A stretch of DNA of 64,000 nucleotides from Morinoia aosen (lineage: Eukaryota > Arthropoda > Malacostraca > Amphipoda > Talitridae), in assembly GCA_030386875.1 (NCBI GenBank), contig CM059573.1, positions 29,181,891 through 29,245,890 of the forward strand, in the 5' to 3' direction. How positions within the stretch are numbered: position 1 is the first letter of the stretch; each line of letters starts with the position of its first letter. Below, piece by piece: positions 26,621 through 38,280 of this stretch. Under the pieces are notes generated by a model. It saw nothing but the letters and a program-made list of their open reading frames with translations, made no database searches and was not told the DNA's origin. The translations under genes were made by a program, and so were the position numbers.

Positions 26621-28818
26621 AATAATTCGAACCCTGTGCTACCAATGTCAGACCGCTCCCAGCGGTCACACTTATATTAATTATCCTTTTGTTATTGATT
26701 ATTGTTTGTTATTAACCATTTTATATTATTATTTTCTTATTTGTACGTGGTCTAGAAATGTAGAATCTTGCGATTTAATCATCGTTTTGTATTCTTTTGC
26801 CTTCAAATGAATGTTCCGAACTTAACACCCAGTCTGTGCTTGTTTGGAAGGCAGTTCTAGAAACAAAAGTTACGTCGTGTTTTCTAGTTCGAGCACAGAA
26901 TTTGGTTTGAAATGAAAACTAGCGCAGAACTACTTTCAAAAACCGTTAGGAAAATACGGTCATTTATGATGCTATGGTGTTTATGGTGATGGCAGTTAGA
27001 TTCTTCACCAAGTTTGTGAATTGAGGTTCTATAAAACAGCAAATGATGTCTTCTCTACTGACTCGACATGAGAACAAAGGACCTTACCTAAACTTACCAA
27101 CGTAACCAAATTTATTTGATTTTTCAAAACGTACTCAAGCGGAATTTTCACAAAGATGTCATATGTGACATCATCATGTCGTCATCTGCCACACAGGGTT
27201 TTACCAGTCCCTCACATCTCTTTTTCCTCCGTGGGATTTTATTTTTTGAAATTGAAATAGAGTATTAAAATCATTTTAAAGAACGTACCGAAAATTAAGA
27301 TAAGTCGGTCAACCACGTTTCGTATATCATTTCATCAGAGAAAATGAGGACCTTAAAAATAGCCCTTCATTTTGGAAGGCCGGGTAATGCAGTAAAATAC
27401 GGACCGAAATGCCCTCGTGTTAATTCGCGACATATATATTCAAACCAGTTATGCAGGGACGGCTGACTTATAACTTATTGAAGTCTACAGCATTGTTGAG
27501 ATCATCTTCCAGATGAGTTTGAAAATCTTATTCAGATTTACTCTCAAAGCACCAATTTTACAAGTATCTTACGTGATCTTCTGCTCATGACACTAGCAGA
27601 ATTTCCTTTGAGGCCTAAATACGTTCCGTGATTTCTAAGGTATAGAGATTGAGAAAACTAAAACTGAAAACTGTACGCCATACTGTCAAAGCATTTTGTA
27701 GATTACGACAAGGGGTATATGGAAATCCATGGAACGTAAATTGGAAAGATTAATTTTGCTCAAATATTTGTTCACAACATTGTTTACGGCTATCAAAATT
27801 TGAACTTAAAGTAATTGTTAAAGAATTGCTCCTATTTTCATTTTGCAACAGTTTACGAGTAGCACCTTTTCAAATACGTTTTTGTAAGTTTTCAGGGGTT
27901 AAATTTCAACTGTATTTGGATCTAGCACTTGTATTTTCTCGACATCATTTACAAGTTTGAAGTGCAGTTCATTGTTCGTATGAATTTTTGGGCCCCGCAG
28001 CGAGTAGCTCAGAGAGAGACCCATCTTCGAATCAAAAGGAGTCAAAGACGAATGAGCTCAATTACGCTTGTGTCGCAACTACGGGAAAAGTTTCGTCGTT
28101 GCCCAGCCTCTGCTCGTAGGCGCAACGTACCATAATTCGTTCATAGGCCTCATGTTCCGAAGAATCCTAATTAAATTCACACTTCAATTCTGAGAAATCT
28201 GTGGATCATCCAACGTTGCAGTGCGCATTTGTGTAGTGTGAGGGATACCACAACACAATAGATCTCGCCGACGTTTCATTCTATAAGAAAAGATTTTCTT
28301 ATCACTGTGATAACTCGATAAAATAATATATAATAAGACTGCGGCTCTAAACACTGCAACGTTACATTTTTCCCAGTGCCCTTTTTCTGCGCATCACAGT
28401 CCGTGCGCCGTCTACGACTGATAACTACTGGGTCCGCCTCTTTTGAAGACTGAGCGTTTATTAAAGAAATTCTTCTGTTTTTAAGTAATTCCACATTATT
28501 TTTAAATTTCTATTATAATCAGTCTTATGCACACAATGCTTGAAAATTATACTTCACCTAGAATTTCAATAATCTGTACAGTTTGTTAAGTTATGAGCGT
28601 GAGGATATTTCTTTGTCGAAATTTCTCCGTCTTCTATCATTTTTGAAAAACAATTTTTGTAATAGTTTAAATTTTCATAAGCCCTTTTCCTGTAGATTTT
28701 TTGGCTTGTATGGTCAAATTTATTAATGAGTATTCCCGTCACTGAATACATTTACCATAGCAAACATTTGTAAACTTCAAACGTGCATAACATCCAACGT
28801 TACTTGCAACGTTATTTA
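26621..28818. other. Non-coding stretch with no recognised gene
   Basis: Short open frames without recognisable domains (for example 27929-28135 plus, 28276-28494 minus, 28566-28751 minus). A moderately CG-richer patch lies at 27985-28135. No repeat ends were seen until the TA at 28819-28820 that begins the mariner-type element. Confidence 0.45.
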
Positions 28819-28820
28819 TA

Positions 28821-28937
28821 CAGAGTGTTGCAAAATTGTTGGTAAAAACTTCGGCTACTAATAGAAAATATTGAAATAAGCGCTATTTCATCAATGAATA
28901 AAGTTCATTAAGCGTTTCGTTTTTGAGATAGCTTGAC
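28821..28937 (+). repeat. Left terminal inverted repeat of the mariner-type element
   Basis: Imperfect inverted repeat of 31075-31188. The outer 95 bases align well, the inner 20 only loosely. Confidence 0.8.
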
Positions 28938-29057
28938 ATGCAAAATAAGAATGCTGATTATTAGCTACACTCTGTTTACTAATACACAAGATGATAATTC
29001 AAAAACTAATTAATAACAGATAGTTTATTAGTAGCGAGGATCTCATTACAATAATAA

Positions 29058-30090
29058 TTATTGTTCAAAATGTCTACCATGAGCATCGATACTAGTGCGA
29101 CAACATCGTCGGAGGGAGTTGCGTACGTTGCGAAAGATTCTAGGCACTCCAGTAATGTCTCCAACAGCGACTGCAATAATTCTGGCGACAAGATTTTCTT
29201 CGGACTCGACAGGTGATTCATAAACAAGACTTTTCATGCGCCCCAACAAAAAAAAATCTAACGGAGTCAGATCAGATCTTGCCGTCCAGGATACAGGACC
29301 TTTACGGCCAATCCATCGATTTGGAAATTGAAGGTCAAGAAAACGTCTCACATTCACAGCAAAGTGTGCCGAAGCTCCATCATGCTGAAACCACATTCTT
29401 TTAAGAATATCCAACGGAATATCCAATGAAAAAATTCTGTAAGCATTTCCAGTACGAAACGCTCTGGCAGAATGTATGGGCCAATGGTTTTATTGTGAAC
29501 GATAACTGACAAACATTGACAGTGTAGCAGTGTTGGTATCCCTGTTCATGGATAACATGAGGGTTGTTCGTTTGCCATTCGTGAAAATAATAGAAATTGA
29601 ATATTCCATCGCGGTTGAAGGTAGATTCATTCGTGAACAACACGTGTTCAGCGAAATGGGCATCTTCTAACTAATGATTCAAAAGCCACTGCGCGAATCG
29701 TTCCCGAAGAGCGTAATCTGCAGGACGTAGTCCCTGAACTCTCTGGCAGTAACACGAATGATAATTATTCTAATTCAATCTTCGCCACGGAGCAGTGTGA
29801 TTTTGATTTCCCATAGATGGTGCTGCGACGCGAGTGCTCTTACGTGGGTTTTGACTGAAATGTTCCAACACACATTCCTCATGATCCAGATCAGGCTGTC
29901 TTCGGCGACCAGCATTCACTCTGTTTGCACTGAAACTATCGTTCTCACACAATCTTTGGTGCAAAGCAGTGAATAATCGGTGAACAGGCACCTGTTGGGG
30001 TGACGTTCTTGATACATTCATGCATTACCATGAGCAGAACCATAGACGAAATGCATATCAGCCATTTTTGCATTTGTTGGGCGGTTCATT
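29058..30090 (-). pseudogene. Transposase of the 28821-31188 element, HTH (DUF4817-like) plus DDE domain, broken
   Basis: The minus-strand translation begins near 30090 with NAKMADMHFVYGSAHGNA. After a frameshift at about 30018 comes the helix-turn-helix (VPVHRLFTALHQRLCENDSF, then LEHFSQNPRKSTRVAA). The same frame continues through two stops into LRPADYALRERFAQWL and LFTNESTFNRDGIFNF. After a second frameshift at about 29405-29426 come MWFQHDGASAHFAVNVRRFL, FPNRWIGRKGPVSW and LTPLDFFLLGRMKSLVY. The catalytic positions read Asn (where the family has Asp in FTDE), Asp in QHDG, and Asp in LDFFL. The first catalytic acid is therefore also lost. The stop at 29058 is probably the natural end. Comparison is from memory of many near-identical insect transposases. 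Confidence 0.85.
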
Positions 30091-31074
30091 TTACCAGTGC
30101 AGTGCCAAGATGCTAACTGTCGATCCCGTCGTGTGTTTTCGATAAAAGGGGCTGTCTTCTTTGCAGCTACCTTATCGAAGTGCTTGCTTTTCCGCGCAGC
30201 CGCCCTTCCTGAGGTTCGTGAGAGTGCCACCTTCGTCGTAATCAGTCCGTTAAAGCAACAGAAAGAAGTTCCTGTTTTCTGCTTAACTACGGCGGCACCG
30301 TTAGGAACACGTACGACTACTGTCTACGCCATATGGCTCCGTTAGGGCTTAGCAGAGTTATCCCTGATTCGCCGGACTACATCAATTGTCTTCCTTTGCG
30401 ACAATACTTTTTCGTATAGTATCTCCTTTCGAGGTGGAACCTCACACCCTTTTATAGCCAAGATTTCTATCAAGACAGAAACATGTATGAAGAGAAAATT
30501 AATTACTCCTTAATACCTTTTAATTTGATGTTCAGTAGCTTGATTCTCATTACAGTGCCTCTTAAAAACACGGATACATTTTAGGAAAGGCAGTGAATTA
30601 TTTCCTTTTTCAAAAATAGCGCATACAAACATGAGCTATTGCATAACACGGCAGATACGCGTAAAATTACATGCAAAATATTTGTGCTACTCAGGTAGGT
30701 AATCACACTAATGTTGGAAAATTTAAATACAACACAAATAAAACTTGAGGGCTAACTGAAGTACTCGTAAATGCACGGACGCACCGTCAGCGTTGGCACA
30801 TTGAGCTAGGAAAATGACTCATCTATTTTCACTCAGCCACAAGCCATATACTTGAAAAAAAAATTTTTGAACTTATTTACTATGGGTAACTATTGAATAA
30901 TTGGGTTCGACATTCCATCCGCATTCCATTATTGGGACATTTTACATATACAAATAAATGGGCATGACGTCAATCCAGCCTAAATTTGTCAATTCTTATT
31001 CCCCCTATTGCTCTATTCCTGTCTGCGAATTAGGCCGGCGTGCTGCGAAAAATGAGTCTTAAAAGTTTATAAGC

Positions 31075-31188
31075 ATAATATCTCATCAACGAAGAGTTTC
31101 TTGGACGTTGTTCATTGATGAAATAGTGCTTATACCAATATTTTTTACTAGTAGCCGAAGTTTAAACCAATAATTTTGCAATACCCTG
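31075..31188 (-). repeat. Right terminal inverted repeat of the mariner-type element
   Basis: Partner of 28821-28937. The outermost base pairs match as CAG-GTRTTGCAAAATT on both ends and the arm abuts the TA at 31189-31190. Confidence 0.8.
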
Positions 31189-31386
31189 TATATAACACTA
31201 GGGAACAAACTTTTGGTTGTATGAATTCCGGTACTTGATTCTGGCGGATTTGAGGTCACTGATTCCGAAAATGGCATTCATTTGTGAAGATCAGGTTTAG
31301 TTTTCATGTCATGCGGCCGTGTTATTATTTTTATCAAGAATTTTGATTAAATTTAATAGTCAATGCTGGTAAGTGAAATCCTATCA

Positions 31387-31921
31387 TATACGAGCCGATG
31401 GTTAGAGATTAGATTAGACAAGATTAGTCGTTAGTTTTAGCCTCCCTACCCAGCAACAATTGCGATCCAAAGAGAGGAAGGAGGAAGGCACCATTTAGTA
31501 TGGAGTTAAGGAAACACGGAATCTACGCAGAAAGGCATTGAAACAGTTAGTTGTGAAAGAAGATTATGAAACAAGACCAAAGTTGAAGAAGACAGTAGTA
31601 GGTGCTGAAAAACAGGACAGCAGTGAACCGAAAAAAGGTGGTCCTTGACATAACAAAAACATTATATTTCAACGAAAAGAAGGCCTACCTAACTCTCAGC
31701 TCAGGCCCTCACATTGTCCCCCTGGGAGCGCTAGTTCCCATAGATACAATAGTTGTATCCCCCTGAGGGGGATGGTTAGAGATAACAATTGGGAACTGCA
31801 GAGTTTACTGGTAACGATGTTGTACAGGTAGGGGCGCGAACCAAATGCGCGGGCCCTAAAGAACTCACCGCTTATAAGACCTCTGAGGTGCTTAGGGTAG
31901 GGGGGCGTGCTCGCTCGCACA
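31387..31921 (-). repeat. 3' LTR, interrupted by a SINE-like insertion
   Basis: Matches 39586-39746 once 31410-31770 and one copy of the 13-base duplication are removed. Differences from the other LTR are single-base changes at about four places. Confidence 0.85.
31410..31770 (-). mobile_element. SINE-like retroposon inserted in the 3' LTR (361 bp)
   Basis: Flanked by perfect 13-bp duplications GATGGTTAGAGAT (31397-31409 and 31771-31783). The intact LTR at 39586 has this target once. Read on the minus strand, it starts CCCCTCAGGGGGATAC, a small palindrome, and ends in a TAATCTAATC-type tandem tail, the layout of a target-primed retroposon. A second, shorter copy lies at 36997-37276. I see no clear tRNA A and B boxes and no ORF, so it may be a SINE or the 3' end of a LINE. 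Confidence 0.75.
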
Positions 31922-31935
31922 TACCTCCCCCCTTT
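31922..31935 (-). promoter_or_regulatory. Polypurine tract
   Basis: On the minus strand AAAGGGGGGAGGTA runs directly into the LTR start TGTGCG. This is the plus-strand primer tract expected immediately upstream of a 3' LTR. Confidence 0.75.
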
Positions 31936-32806
31936 AACCGGATAGGTATTCAATTATAAAAAAAATAATATTCGGGCGGATAAAAACAAAAATTTTAATT
32001 TCAAACACCAAATTAATTGAGCATCACCACTTGACGTTAATAAAGCCGCGCATAAACAAAAGTATTACTTTTAACACAAAATAAATCTAGTGATTATAAG
32101 ATTATAGTAACGTTTAAATAGGTTAACTGCAAAGGTAAAATACGAGTTCCTCAGCAAAACAACCTCGGAAAATTTTATAATGAACAGAGCTATTACCTCG
32201 TAGGTAACGAAAAATAATTCAGAAAAGATAATGAAAATAGCTGGACGTCAAATAAAAGAATCAATAAAATTTTAACAAAAAGAAAATATTGACGTTTGAT
32301 AATTATTACAAAATATCGTCTGCGTTTCCGTAGACTTCAGAATAGATGTTAGTTAAAGTTATTCTTATCAATTTTTATAATGTTAAATCCAAACATCGCA
32401 CAAATTACAACGGAACTTTTCCACTAATAGTAAAACAACCAATCAGAATAAAAAGAGTGCCGTAGACTCGTAAAACTTAATTCTATCGGTAACATAATGA
32501 TATAGAATGTAGAGTAAGATATAAGAAAACATGTAGTAAAATCAAACACACGCTAGTTTAAAACATCAAGTATGAATATGGAAATAAGTTTTTGCACCCT
32601 GCAAAAATAAAAGAAAAATCACTAATGTAAGCGTAATGAAATGTAAACAAAGTCCATATTTTTGAACGACTCAGAATTCATAATTACCTACTTTCAAGTT
32701 TCTAAATATACTTAAACCACGTCGGCAACACTACGAACATGGTAAAGTAACATCGTAGAAAATAAACACTCTTTTTCAAGTTGAGTTATTTTTGTATGTA
32801 GAGTCA

Positions 32807-32875
32807 ATGGTTCACCGTATCAATGGTTCACCGTTCAAAGTCAATGGTTCACCGTATCAATGGTTCACCGTTGTT
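32807..32875. repeat. Tandem repeat, 4 copies of CAATGGTTCACCGT
   Basis: Four units of CAATGGTTCACCGT separated by AT or TCAAAGT spacers, inside the LARD-like element. Confidence 0.8.
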
Positions 32876-34301
32876 CCCCCTCCCTTCCACGAAGGTGAAA
32901 TATCCCTAGTTAATATGGTCGTATACTGCGCGCGGCCATGTACATGTACCATGTTACCGTGTTACAAGATGTTGTGTTACCGCTCGCACCCGTGCGACCT
33001 GAAATTGGAAAAAATACGAGAAGATTAGCATGGTTAAAGCGCAAAATTCAGTACAAGAATGCTTGAATAAAGTAAATTGAGAAACACCTTTAGTGTCAGA
33101 GTGATCCTTTACTGAATCTTACTATTTAAAAGAAGATATAAAAAAAAGATATAAAAGATATAAATATGTGCAAAGTCGTCAATTCTCGCAAAACGTGCAA
33201 ACAAAAAAATTCAAAAATTCAAAAATTCTCAACAATCACGTGCGGCTTTAACACAAGAACATAAGAAAATTATTATTCTGTGATTGTTAAACCTTTATAC
33301 TGTAAACGGTTATTTTATATTCCACATATCGCGTGACGTTAATGCCTTAATCAAAAAGGTAAATACTAAAGCGTATGTGTGGTTACATGAAGCAAAAGCA
33401 AATACAACAAAAAGACACAATTGAATACCTAAGAACATACTTTTTACGTTAAATACACGATTTGTTGCCAATGTAAAAATCAATATTGACGTTAAACACT
33501 AAATTTTAATCGCTCAATCAGTTGTAAATGATCAATTAGTTGTAAATGATCCCGTAGAAATTTGGAGAGACTTGACGATAAATTTTGCATTCTATTACGT
33601 TTAAATAATAAATTACACAACATAAAACTTTACTGATTATGAAATTCGAGTAGGCTTGCAAAATGACTGTATGACGTACTAGATCGTTTATACGTGCTCA
33701 AAAAACATTAAAAACAGCCCCTCTCGTTAAACAAATAACTAAGAAGTAAATCAAATTTTGTTATTACTTTTAATTAGTCTCCACTATTTAATTATTCGTC
33801 AATTATCCAAAACACCTCTCATTCATGACTATTCACCAGTCATATTCATGACTACGCCGACGTACCTCGGCTGTCAACTGTAGAGTTCATTGACATGTGC
33901 AGCCTGAGCTACTCGCGGCCTTGAGCCAATGCAAAAAGAATAAGCTACTCCCTCGCACTGCACATGAAATTATGCGTGCTGCTCTGCACACTCTACACTC
34001 TATTACTCTCGCATGGTACTTCTGTTCGCCAGCACAATGACAACCGCAATCAACAATGCTTAACTCTGACCGTCATGGTATCAATGATATTACTTCCACC
34101 ACATGAAATTATGAACTGAAATCAGAGTCCCATCGAAAATCAACGGTAACAGTTTCTCTAAAAGCTTATTCACTTAATTGTCTGCGCGAATTAATTTAAT
34201 ACTATTTCTCAATACTATTCACTCGATCTCGCTAGTAAATTTACCTGGTAATCTTAAACCATTTTACCAGAAATATCCACAGCCATGTCGGTATCATTAC
34301 C

Positions 34302-34392
34302 TCTCTGGGTTTACCTCTTCTTGGATTTACCTCTCTGTGTTTACCTCATCTTGGGTTTACTTCTCTTTGTTTACCTCATCTTGGGTTTGCCA
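34302..34392. repeat. Tandem repeat, about 6 units of roughly 16 bp
   Basis: Units alternate GGTTTACCTCTTCTTGG-like and TTTACCTCTCTGTG-like. A plus-strand open frame across it simply translates the repeat. Confidence 0.7.
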
Positions 34393-34639
34393 TTTACGTA
34401 CACTAGACGAGAGTCTTTCTCTTCTTTATTTTAACAATAACATCGGGTATGTATCATCAGAACATCCACTATTATTCACTTCACTTGGAAGAGTATCCAT
34501 ACGGGAAGAGTACTTCCTCAAAATCACAATGCAATGATTCTCTTGCAAACACTTCTCTCCTTATTCACTACTGCTTGAACGTTGAGTTTTAGAAAAGTCT
34601 TCAGCATTACCTTTGGTCAAATTGGAACGCAATTCCCCC

Positions 34640-34850
34640 CTGCATAGTGATGCAAAAAAAAAACGGTTTTATTTGATTGCGTTTTTTTTGCAAAAAAAAC
34701 GTGTTTTTTATGTGTTTTTTGTATTTTTTTGTTTTTTTTTTCACACCTAAATTTTGTTAAGCATATGTCTGGGTTTTTTTGGACACCTGAAATATACTAA
34801 TATCCATGTTTTTTAGTCATTTCATTGTTATAAAAACATCAAAAAGAAAC
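34640..34850. repeat. Poly-T/A-rich repeats, outlying copies of the GTTTTTTAGTCAT unit
   Basis: Long T and A runs with CATGTTTTTTAGTCAT near 34808. Same motif as the array at 36487-38280. Confidence 0.5.
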
Positions 34851-35765
34851 CATACAGTAAAAGTGGTGGCAAATAACCCACAATTACCTAGAGGCGTCTA
34901 AGAGGAACAGCAGGAGCCACAGAACTTATATTGATGGAGTCAAAATTCAGAGCTTACTATCTCTACTATGCCTGATTTTATTTCTATGTGACCAAAAAAA
35001 TCAAACTTTGCAGAGATAATAAGGGTAAATCTGAAGAATATGTCAGTTATCGATTTTGTAAATTTTGATGCCTAACCTAAGCATAGATAATTAGATCGAA
35101 ATAAACAAGTTTTCTTCAATGCACTTTCCGTTTCAAATGAGTATTTTATTAGTTATAGCGGTAAATGACTTACCGCAACTCCCGTGTTTGAAGCGGCAAG
35201 TAATTCAAGGAGCACGTCGGACAGCAACACTGCAATGCGCCCTCGCTTCCAGCGCGATCGTCATCAAAGACGAAACCAAACCTACCGCTATACCTCGTTA
35301 AATACTCTTTTGACGAGAAAAGTGTATAGAAGAAAAGTTGTTTATTTCGATGTTATTACCATGATCCAAGCAACAAAAATTCGAAAATCAATGAGTAGCT
35401 GTTTATTCGAGCGCATTCGTCATCAAAGACGAAACTAAACTTATCGCTATAAATCGTAAAATACTCATTTGAGACGGAAGGAGCGTAGAAGAAAACTTGT
35501 TTATTTTGATTCAATTGATTAGGTTCAGGCACCAAAAAGTGGAAAATCGATAACTGACATATCCTTCAGATTTACCATAATAAGCTCTGAATTTTGACTC
35601 CATCAATATAAGTTCTGTGGCTCCTGCTGTACCTCTTAGACTCTAGGTAATTGTGGGTTATCTGCCACCACTTTTACTGTATGGTTTCTTTTTCATGTTT
35701 TCATTACAAAACAATGACTAAAAACCATAGATATTAATATATTTAAGGTGACCAAAAAAATATGC
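34763..35765. repeat. Inverted repeat pair flanking foldback element A
   Basis: Arms at about 34763-34965 and 35584-35765 are reverse complements. They share ATACAGTAAAAGTGGTGGC, AACCCACAATTACCTAGAG and GAGTCAAAATTCAGAGCTTA. The spacer holds the 553-bp element at 35024-35576, which has its own target duplication, so the palindrome existed before that insertion. The AACCCACAA part recurs as the arms of 42666-43042. Confidence 0.65.
35024..35576. mobile_element. Foldback/MITE element, copy A (553 bp)
   Basis: Ends GGTAAATCTGAAGAATATGT and, reverse-complemented from the right, GGTAAATCTGAAGGATATGT. Flanked by perfect 8-bp duplications ATAATAAG (35016-35023 and 35577-35584). The interior holds diverged repeats around GTTTCGTCTTTGATGACGA and its complement. 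Copy B at 46624-47171 is nearly the same length and shares the interior. No coding capacity. Confidence 0.8.
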
Positions 35766-35803
35766 TGTTTTTTTAAAAACATGTTTTTTTACAAAAAATT
35801 CTG

Positions 35804-36476
35804 GGTCAATGTGAAATTTAATGCAATCAGAAAATAATAATTAGCGATCCCAGGAACCACTAAAGGAACCCATTTAAGAACGTTTTCACGAATGACATTC
35901 TGCTCGCTGATGCGTTATTTTGGAATAATTGAACTTTGAAGTTGGCCTTAGCACCAAAGGAAGCGAGCGCGTGAAACGGAATTTAATTAATAACGGAAGC
36001 TATTACAAACGTAAAGAGGTTGGGTCGGGAGGGGGAGGCACAGTTCTTCTAATGAAAATTATAAATAAAGCTTCTAACCAACCCATTTGGGTGATGACCG
36101 CAATCTTGTTGACATCGGCTCTAAGATGGCAGCGCCCATGGTGGTCGCCATCTTAGAGCCGATGTAAACAAGATTGTGGTCGTCACGTTAATGGGTGGGT
36201 TAGAAGCTTTATTTATAATTTTCGCTAAAAGAACTGCGCCTCCCCATCACGACCCAACCTCTTTACGTTTGTAATAGGGGATTAGCTTCCGTTTTTAATT
36301 AAATTACGCTCGCTTCCATTGGCTCGGGAAGTCCAACTTCAAAGTTCAATGATTCAAAAATAAAGCATCAGCGAGCAGAATTTCGTTCATGTAAAACGTT
36401 CTTAAATGGGTTCCTTCAGTGATTGTTTGAAATATAATTATTAATTTCCATGATTGCATTAAACTTCACATTGACC
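35804..36476. mobile_element. Long near-perfect palindrome (foldback element C, 673 bp)
   Basis: Arms of about 325 bp meet around a 16-base loop at 36131-36146. Ends read GGTCAATGTGAAATTTAATG and CATTAAACTTCACATTGACC. Perfect 8-bp duplications AAATTCTG flank it (35796-35803 and 36477-36484). The terminus GGTCAATGTG resembles those of copies A and B, suggesting one superfamily with 8-bp duplications. The hairpin tip carries AAGATGGC in both arms. A plus-strand frame of 75 codons in the left arm is not recognisable. Confidence 0.8.
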
Positions 36477-36486
36477 AAATTCTGAC

Positions 36487-36996
36487 TAATAAAAATGAAT
36501 ATTAATATATTCTCTGGTACAAAATATAACCATGCTGTTTTTTTTACAAAGAATCATGACTAAAAAACAATACATTTTATGTGACCTAAAAAGCCCCATG
36601 CAGTTTTTGAGAAAAAACATGTTTTTTACTAAAAAATCATGACTGAAAAAACATGAATAATATATTTGAGACCAAAAAAAGGTTTTTGTACTAAAAAATC
36701 ATGACTAAAAAAACATGAATATATTTATGAGACCTAAAAAACCCCATGATGTTTTTTAAAAAATATGTTTTTTTACAAACAATGATGTATAAGAAAACCT
36801 GGATATGAATATATTTTATGCGACCAAAAAACCATGCTGTTTTATTTTATGTATTTTTCATAAAAATCGTGTCTTGAAATCATGGATATTAACATATTTT
36901 ATGTTACCAAAAAATCCTTGTTTATTTTAAACATGTTTTTTATCAAAAAGTTGATATTATTTATTTTTTGGTCACGAATTTTTTGTAAAAAAAACA
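36487..36996. repeat. AT-rich tandem array, 65-90-bp units, forward orientation
   Basis: Units run CCATGCTGTTTTTT, ACATGTTTTTTAC, AAAATCATGACTAAAAAAC, then TATATTTTATG-GACCAAAAA. About six diverged units. The unit is itself nearly palindromic. Confidence 0.65.
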
Positions 36997-37276
36997 CCCC
37001 TCAGGGGGATACAATTATTGTATCTATGGGAACTAGCGCTCCCAGGGGGACAATGTAAGGGCCCAAGCTGAGAGTTAGGTAGGCCTTCTTTTTGTTGAAA
37101 TGAAATGTTTTCGTGATGTTAACGACATCCTTTTTTCGGTTCACTGCTGTCCTGTTTTTCAGCACCTACTACTGTCTTCTCCAACTTTGATCTTGTTTCA
37201 TAATCTTCCTTCCTCTCTTTGGATCGCATTTGTTGCTGGGTAGGGAGGCTAAAACTAATGACTAATCTAATCTGTA
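36997..37276 (+). mobile_element. SINE-like retroposon, second copy, internally deleted
   Basis: Starts CCCCTCAGGGGGATACAATT and ends GACTAATCTAATCT, matching the minus-strand reading of 31410-31770. It lacks about 75 bases of the middle. Imperfect flanking duplications read TGTAAAAAAAA on the left and TGTAAATAAAA on the right. Confidence 0.7.
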
Positions 37277-38280
37277 AATAAAAATGGATATTTATTTATT
37301 TTATGTGACCAAAAAACCATGTTTTCTGAAAAAAAGATTTTTTACAAGAAACATGAGTGTTATTAAATTTTATCTGACCAAAAAAACATTAAATTTTGAA
37401 AACCATGTTTTTTTTCACCAAAAGTCATTAATATCCATGTTTTTTAGTCATGATTTTTTTTGGTTAAGAAAACATGATTTAAAAAAAACAGCATGTTTTT
37501 TTGGCACATAAAATATATTAATATCCACATTTTTTAATCATGATTTTTCTGTAGAAAAGATGTTTATTTTAAAAAATACAGCAGGGTTGTTTATGGTAAA
37601 ATAAAGTATATTAATATCAGTGTTTTTTAGTCATGACTTTTTTGTAACAAAAACATTCAAAAAACAGCATGGAGTTTTTGGTCACATAAGATATTTTAAT
37701 ATCCATTAGAACCGTACCAGGTCTTAGAATAAAATATCCCCAAAGAATCTATTCACTCTATAAAACCTTTCGGAGACTAGCTCCATCCCCAGTAAGTCAT
37801 TCAGTCAAATGTTTTTCAAAGGAACAGTGAAAATTCATTGTCCATTTCACAAAAATTTTACAGAATGACTGAGGATGGAGCTGGTCTCCGAAAGGTTTTA
37901 TGGAGTGAATAGATTTTATGTAGATATTTCATTCTAAGACCTAGTACAGTTCTAATAAACATGATTTCAATTTTAACAGCATTCTTTGTTTATAAGTTTC
38001 TAAAGACAATTCGATTGAAGAAAACTAACTTTCCTGATATTTACATCCGTGTTTTTTTAGTCATGATTTTTTTAAATGTTTATAAAAAAAACTTTTTTGC
38101 TCCAATAAAATATTATAGCCATGTTTTTTAGTCAAGATTTTGCTGTTAAAAAACAATGTTTAAAAAAACAGCATTGGATTTTTAAGGTCACAAATATATT
38201 TCCATGTTTTTTAGTCATAATTTTTGTATAAATAACATGTTTTTCTAAAAAAAACAGCATGGTTCTTTAGTCACATCTCT
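37277..38280. repeat. AT-rich tandem array, same unit in inverse orientation
   Basis: Repeated CCATGTTTTTTAGTCATGA, then TTTTTT-AAAACA-GCATG and CACATAAAATATATTAATAT. This is the reverse complement of the unit at 36487-36996. Interrupted by the element at 37709-37952. Confidence 0.65.
37709..37952. mobile_element. Small TIR element (244 bp), TA flanks
   Basis: Inverted arms of about 95 bp (GAACCGTACCAGGTCTTAGA on the left against GAACTGTACTAGGTCTTAGA on the right, plus CCTTTCGGAGAC-AGCTCCATCC). TA lies at both flanks (37707-37708, 37953-37954), consistent with a Tc1/mariner-type MITE. Confidence 0.7.

Larger units (their letters stand above)
28821..31188 (-). mobile_element. Tc1/mariner-type DNA transposon, complete ends, inactive
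   Basis: The ends are CAGAGTGTTGCAAAATTGTT at 28821 and, reverse-complemented, CAGGGTATTGCAAAATTATT at 31188. Arms stay alignable for about 115 bases (left to about 28937, right from about 31075) and share ACTTCGGCTACTA and CTATTTCATCAATGAA. The element is flanked on both sides by TA (28819-28820 and 31189-31190), the superfamily's usual duplication. Total length is 2368 bp. A broken transposase lies on the minus strand at 29058-30090. The remaining 1 kb between its start and the right arm has no coding signal, which is long for this superfamily and may be inserted or acquired DNA. Confidence 0.85.

Noticed and set aside
30895-30930. GGGTTCGACATTCC as a tRNA B box
   Set aside because: No A box or stems at the required distance.
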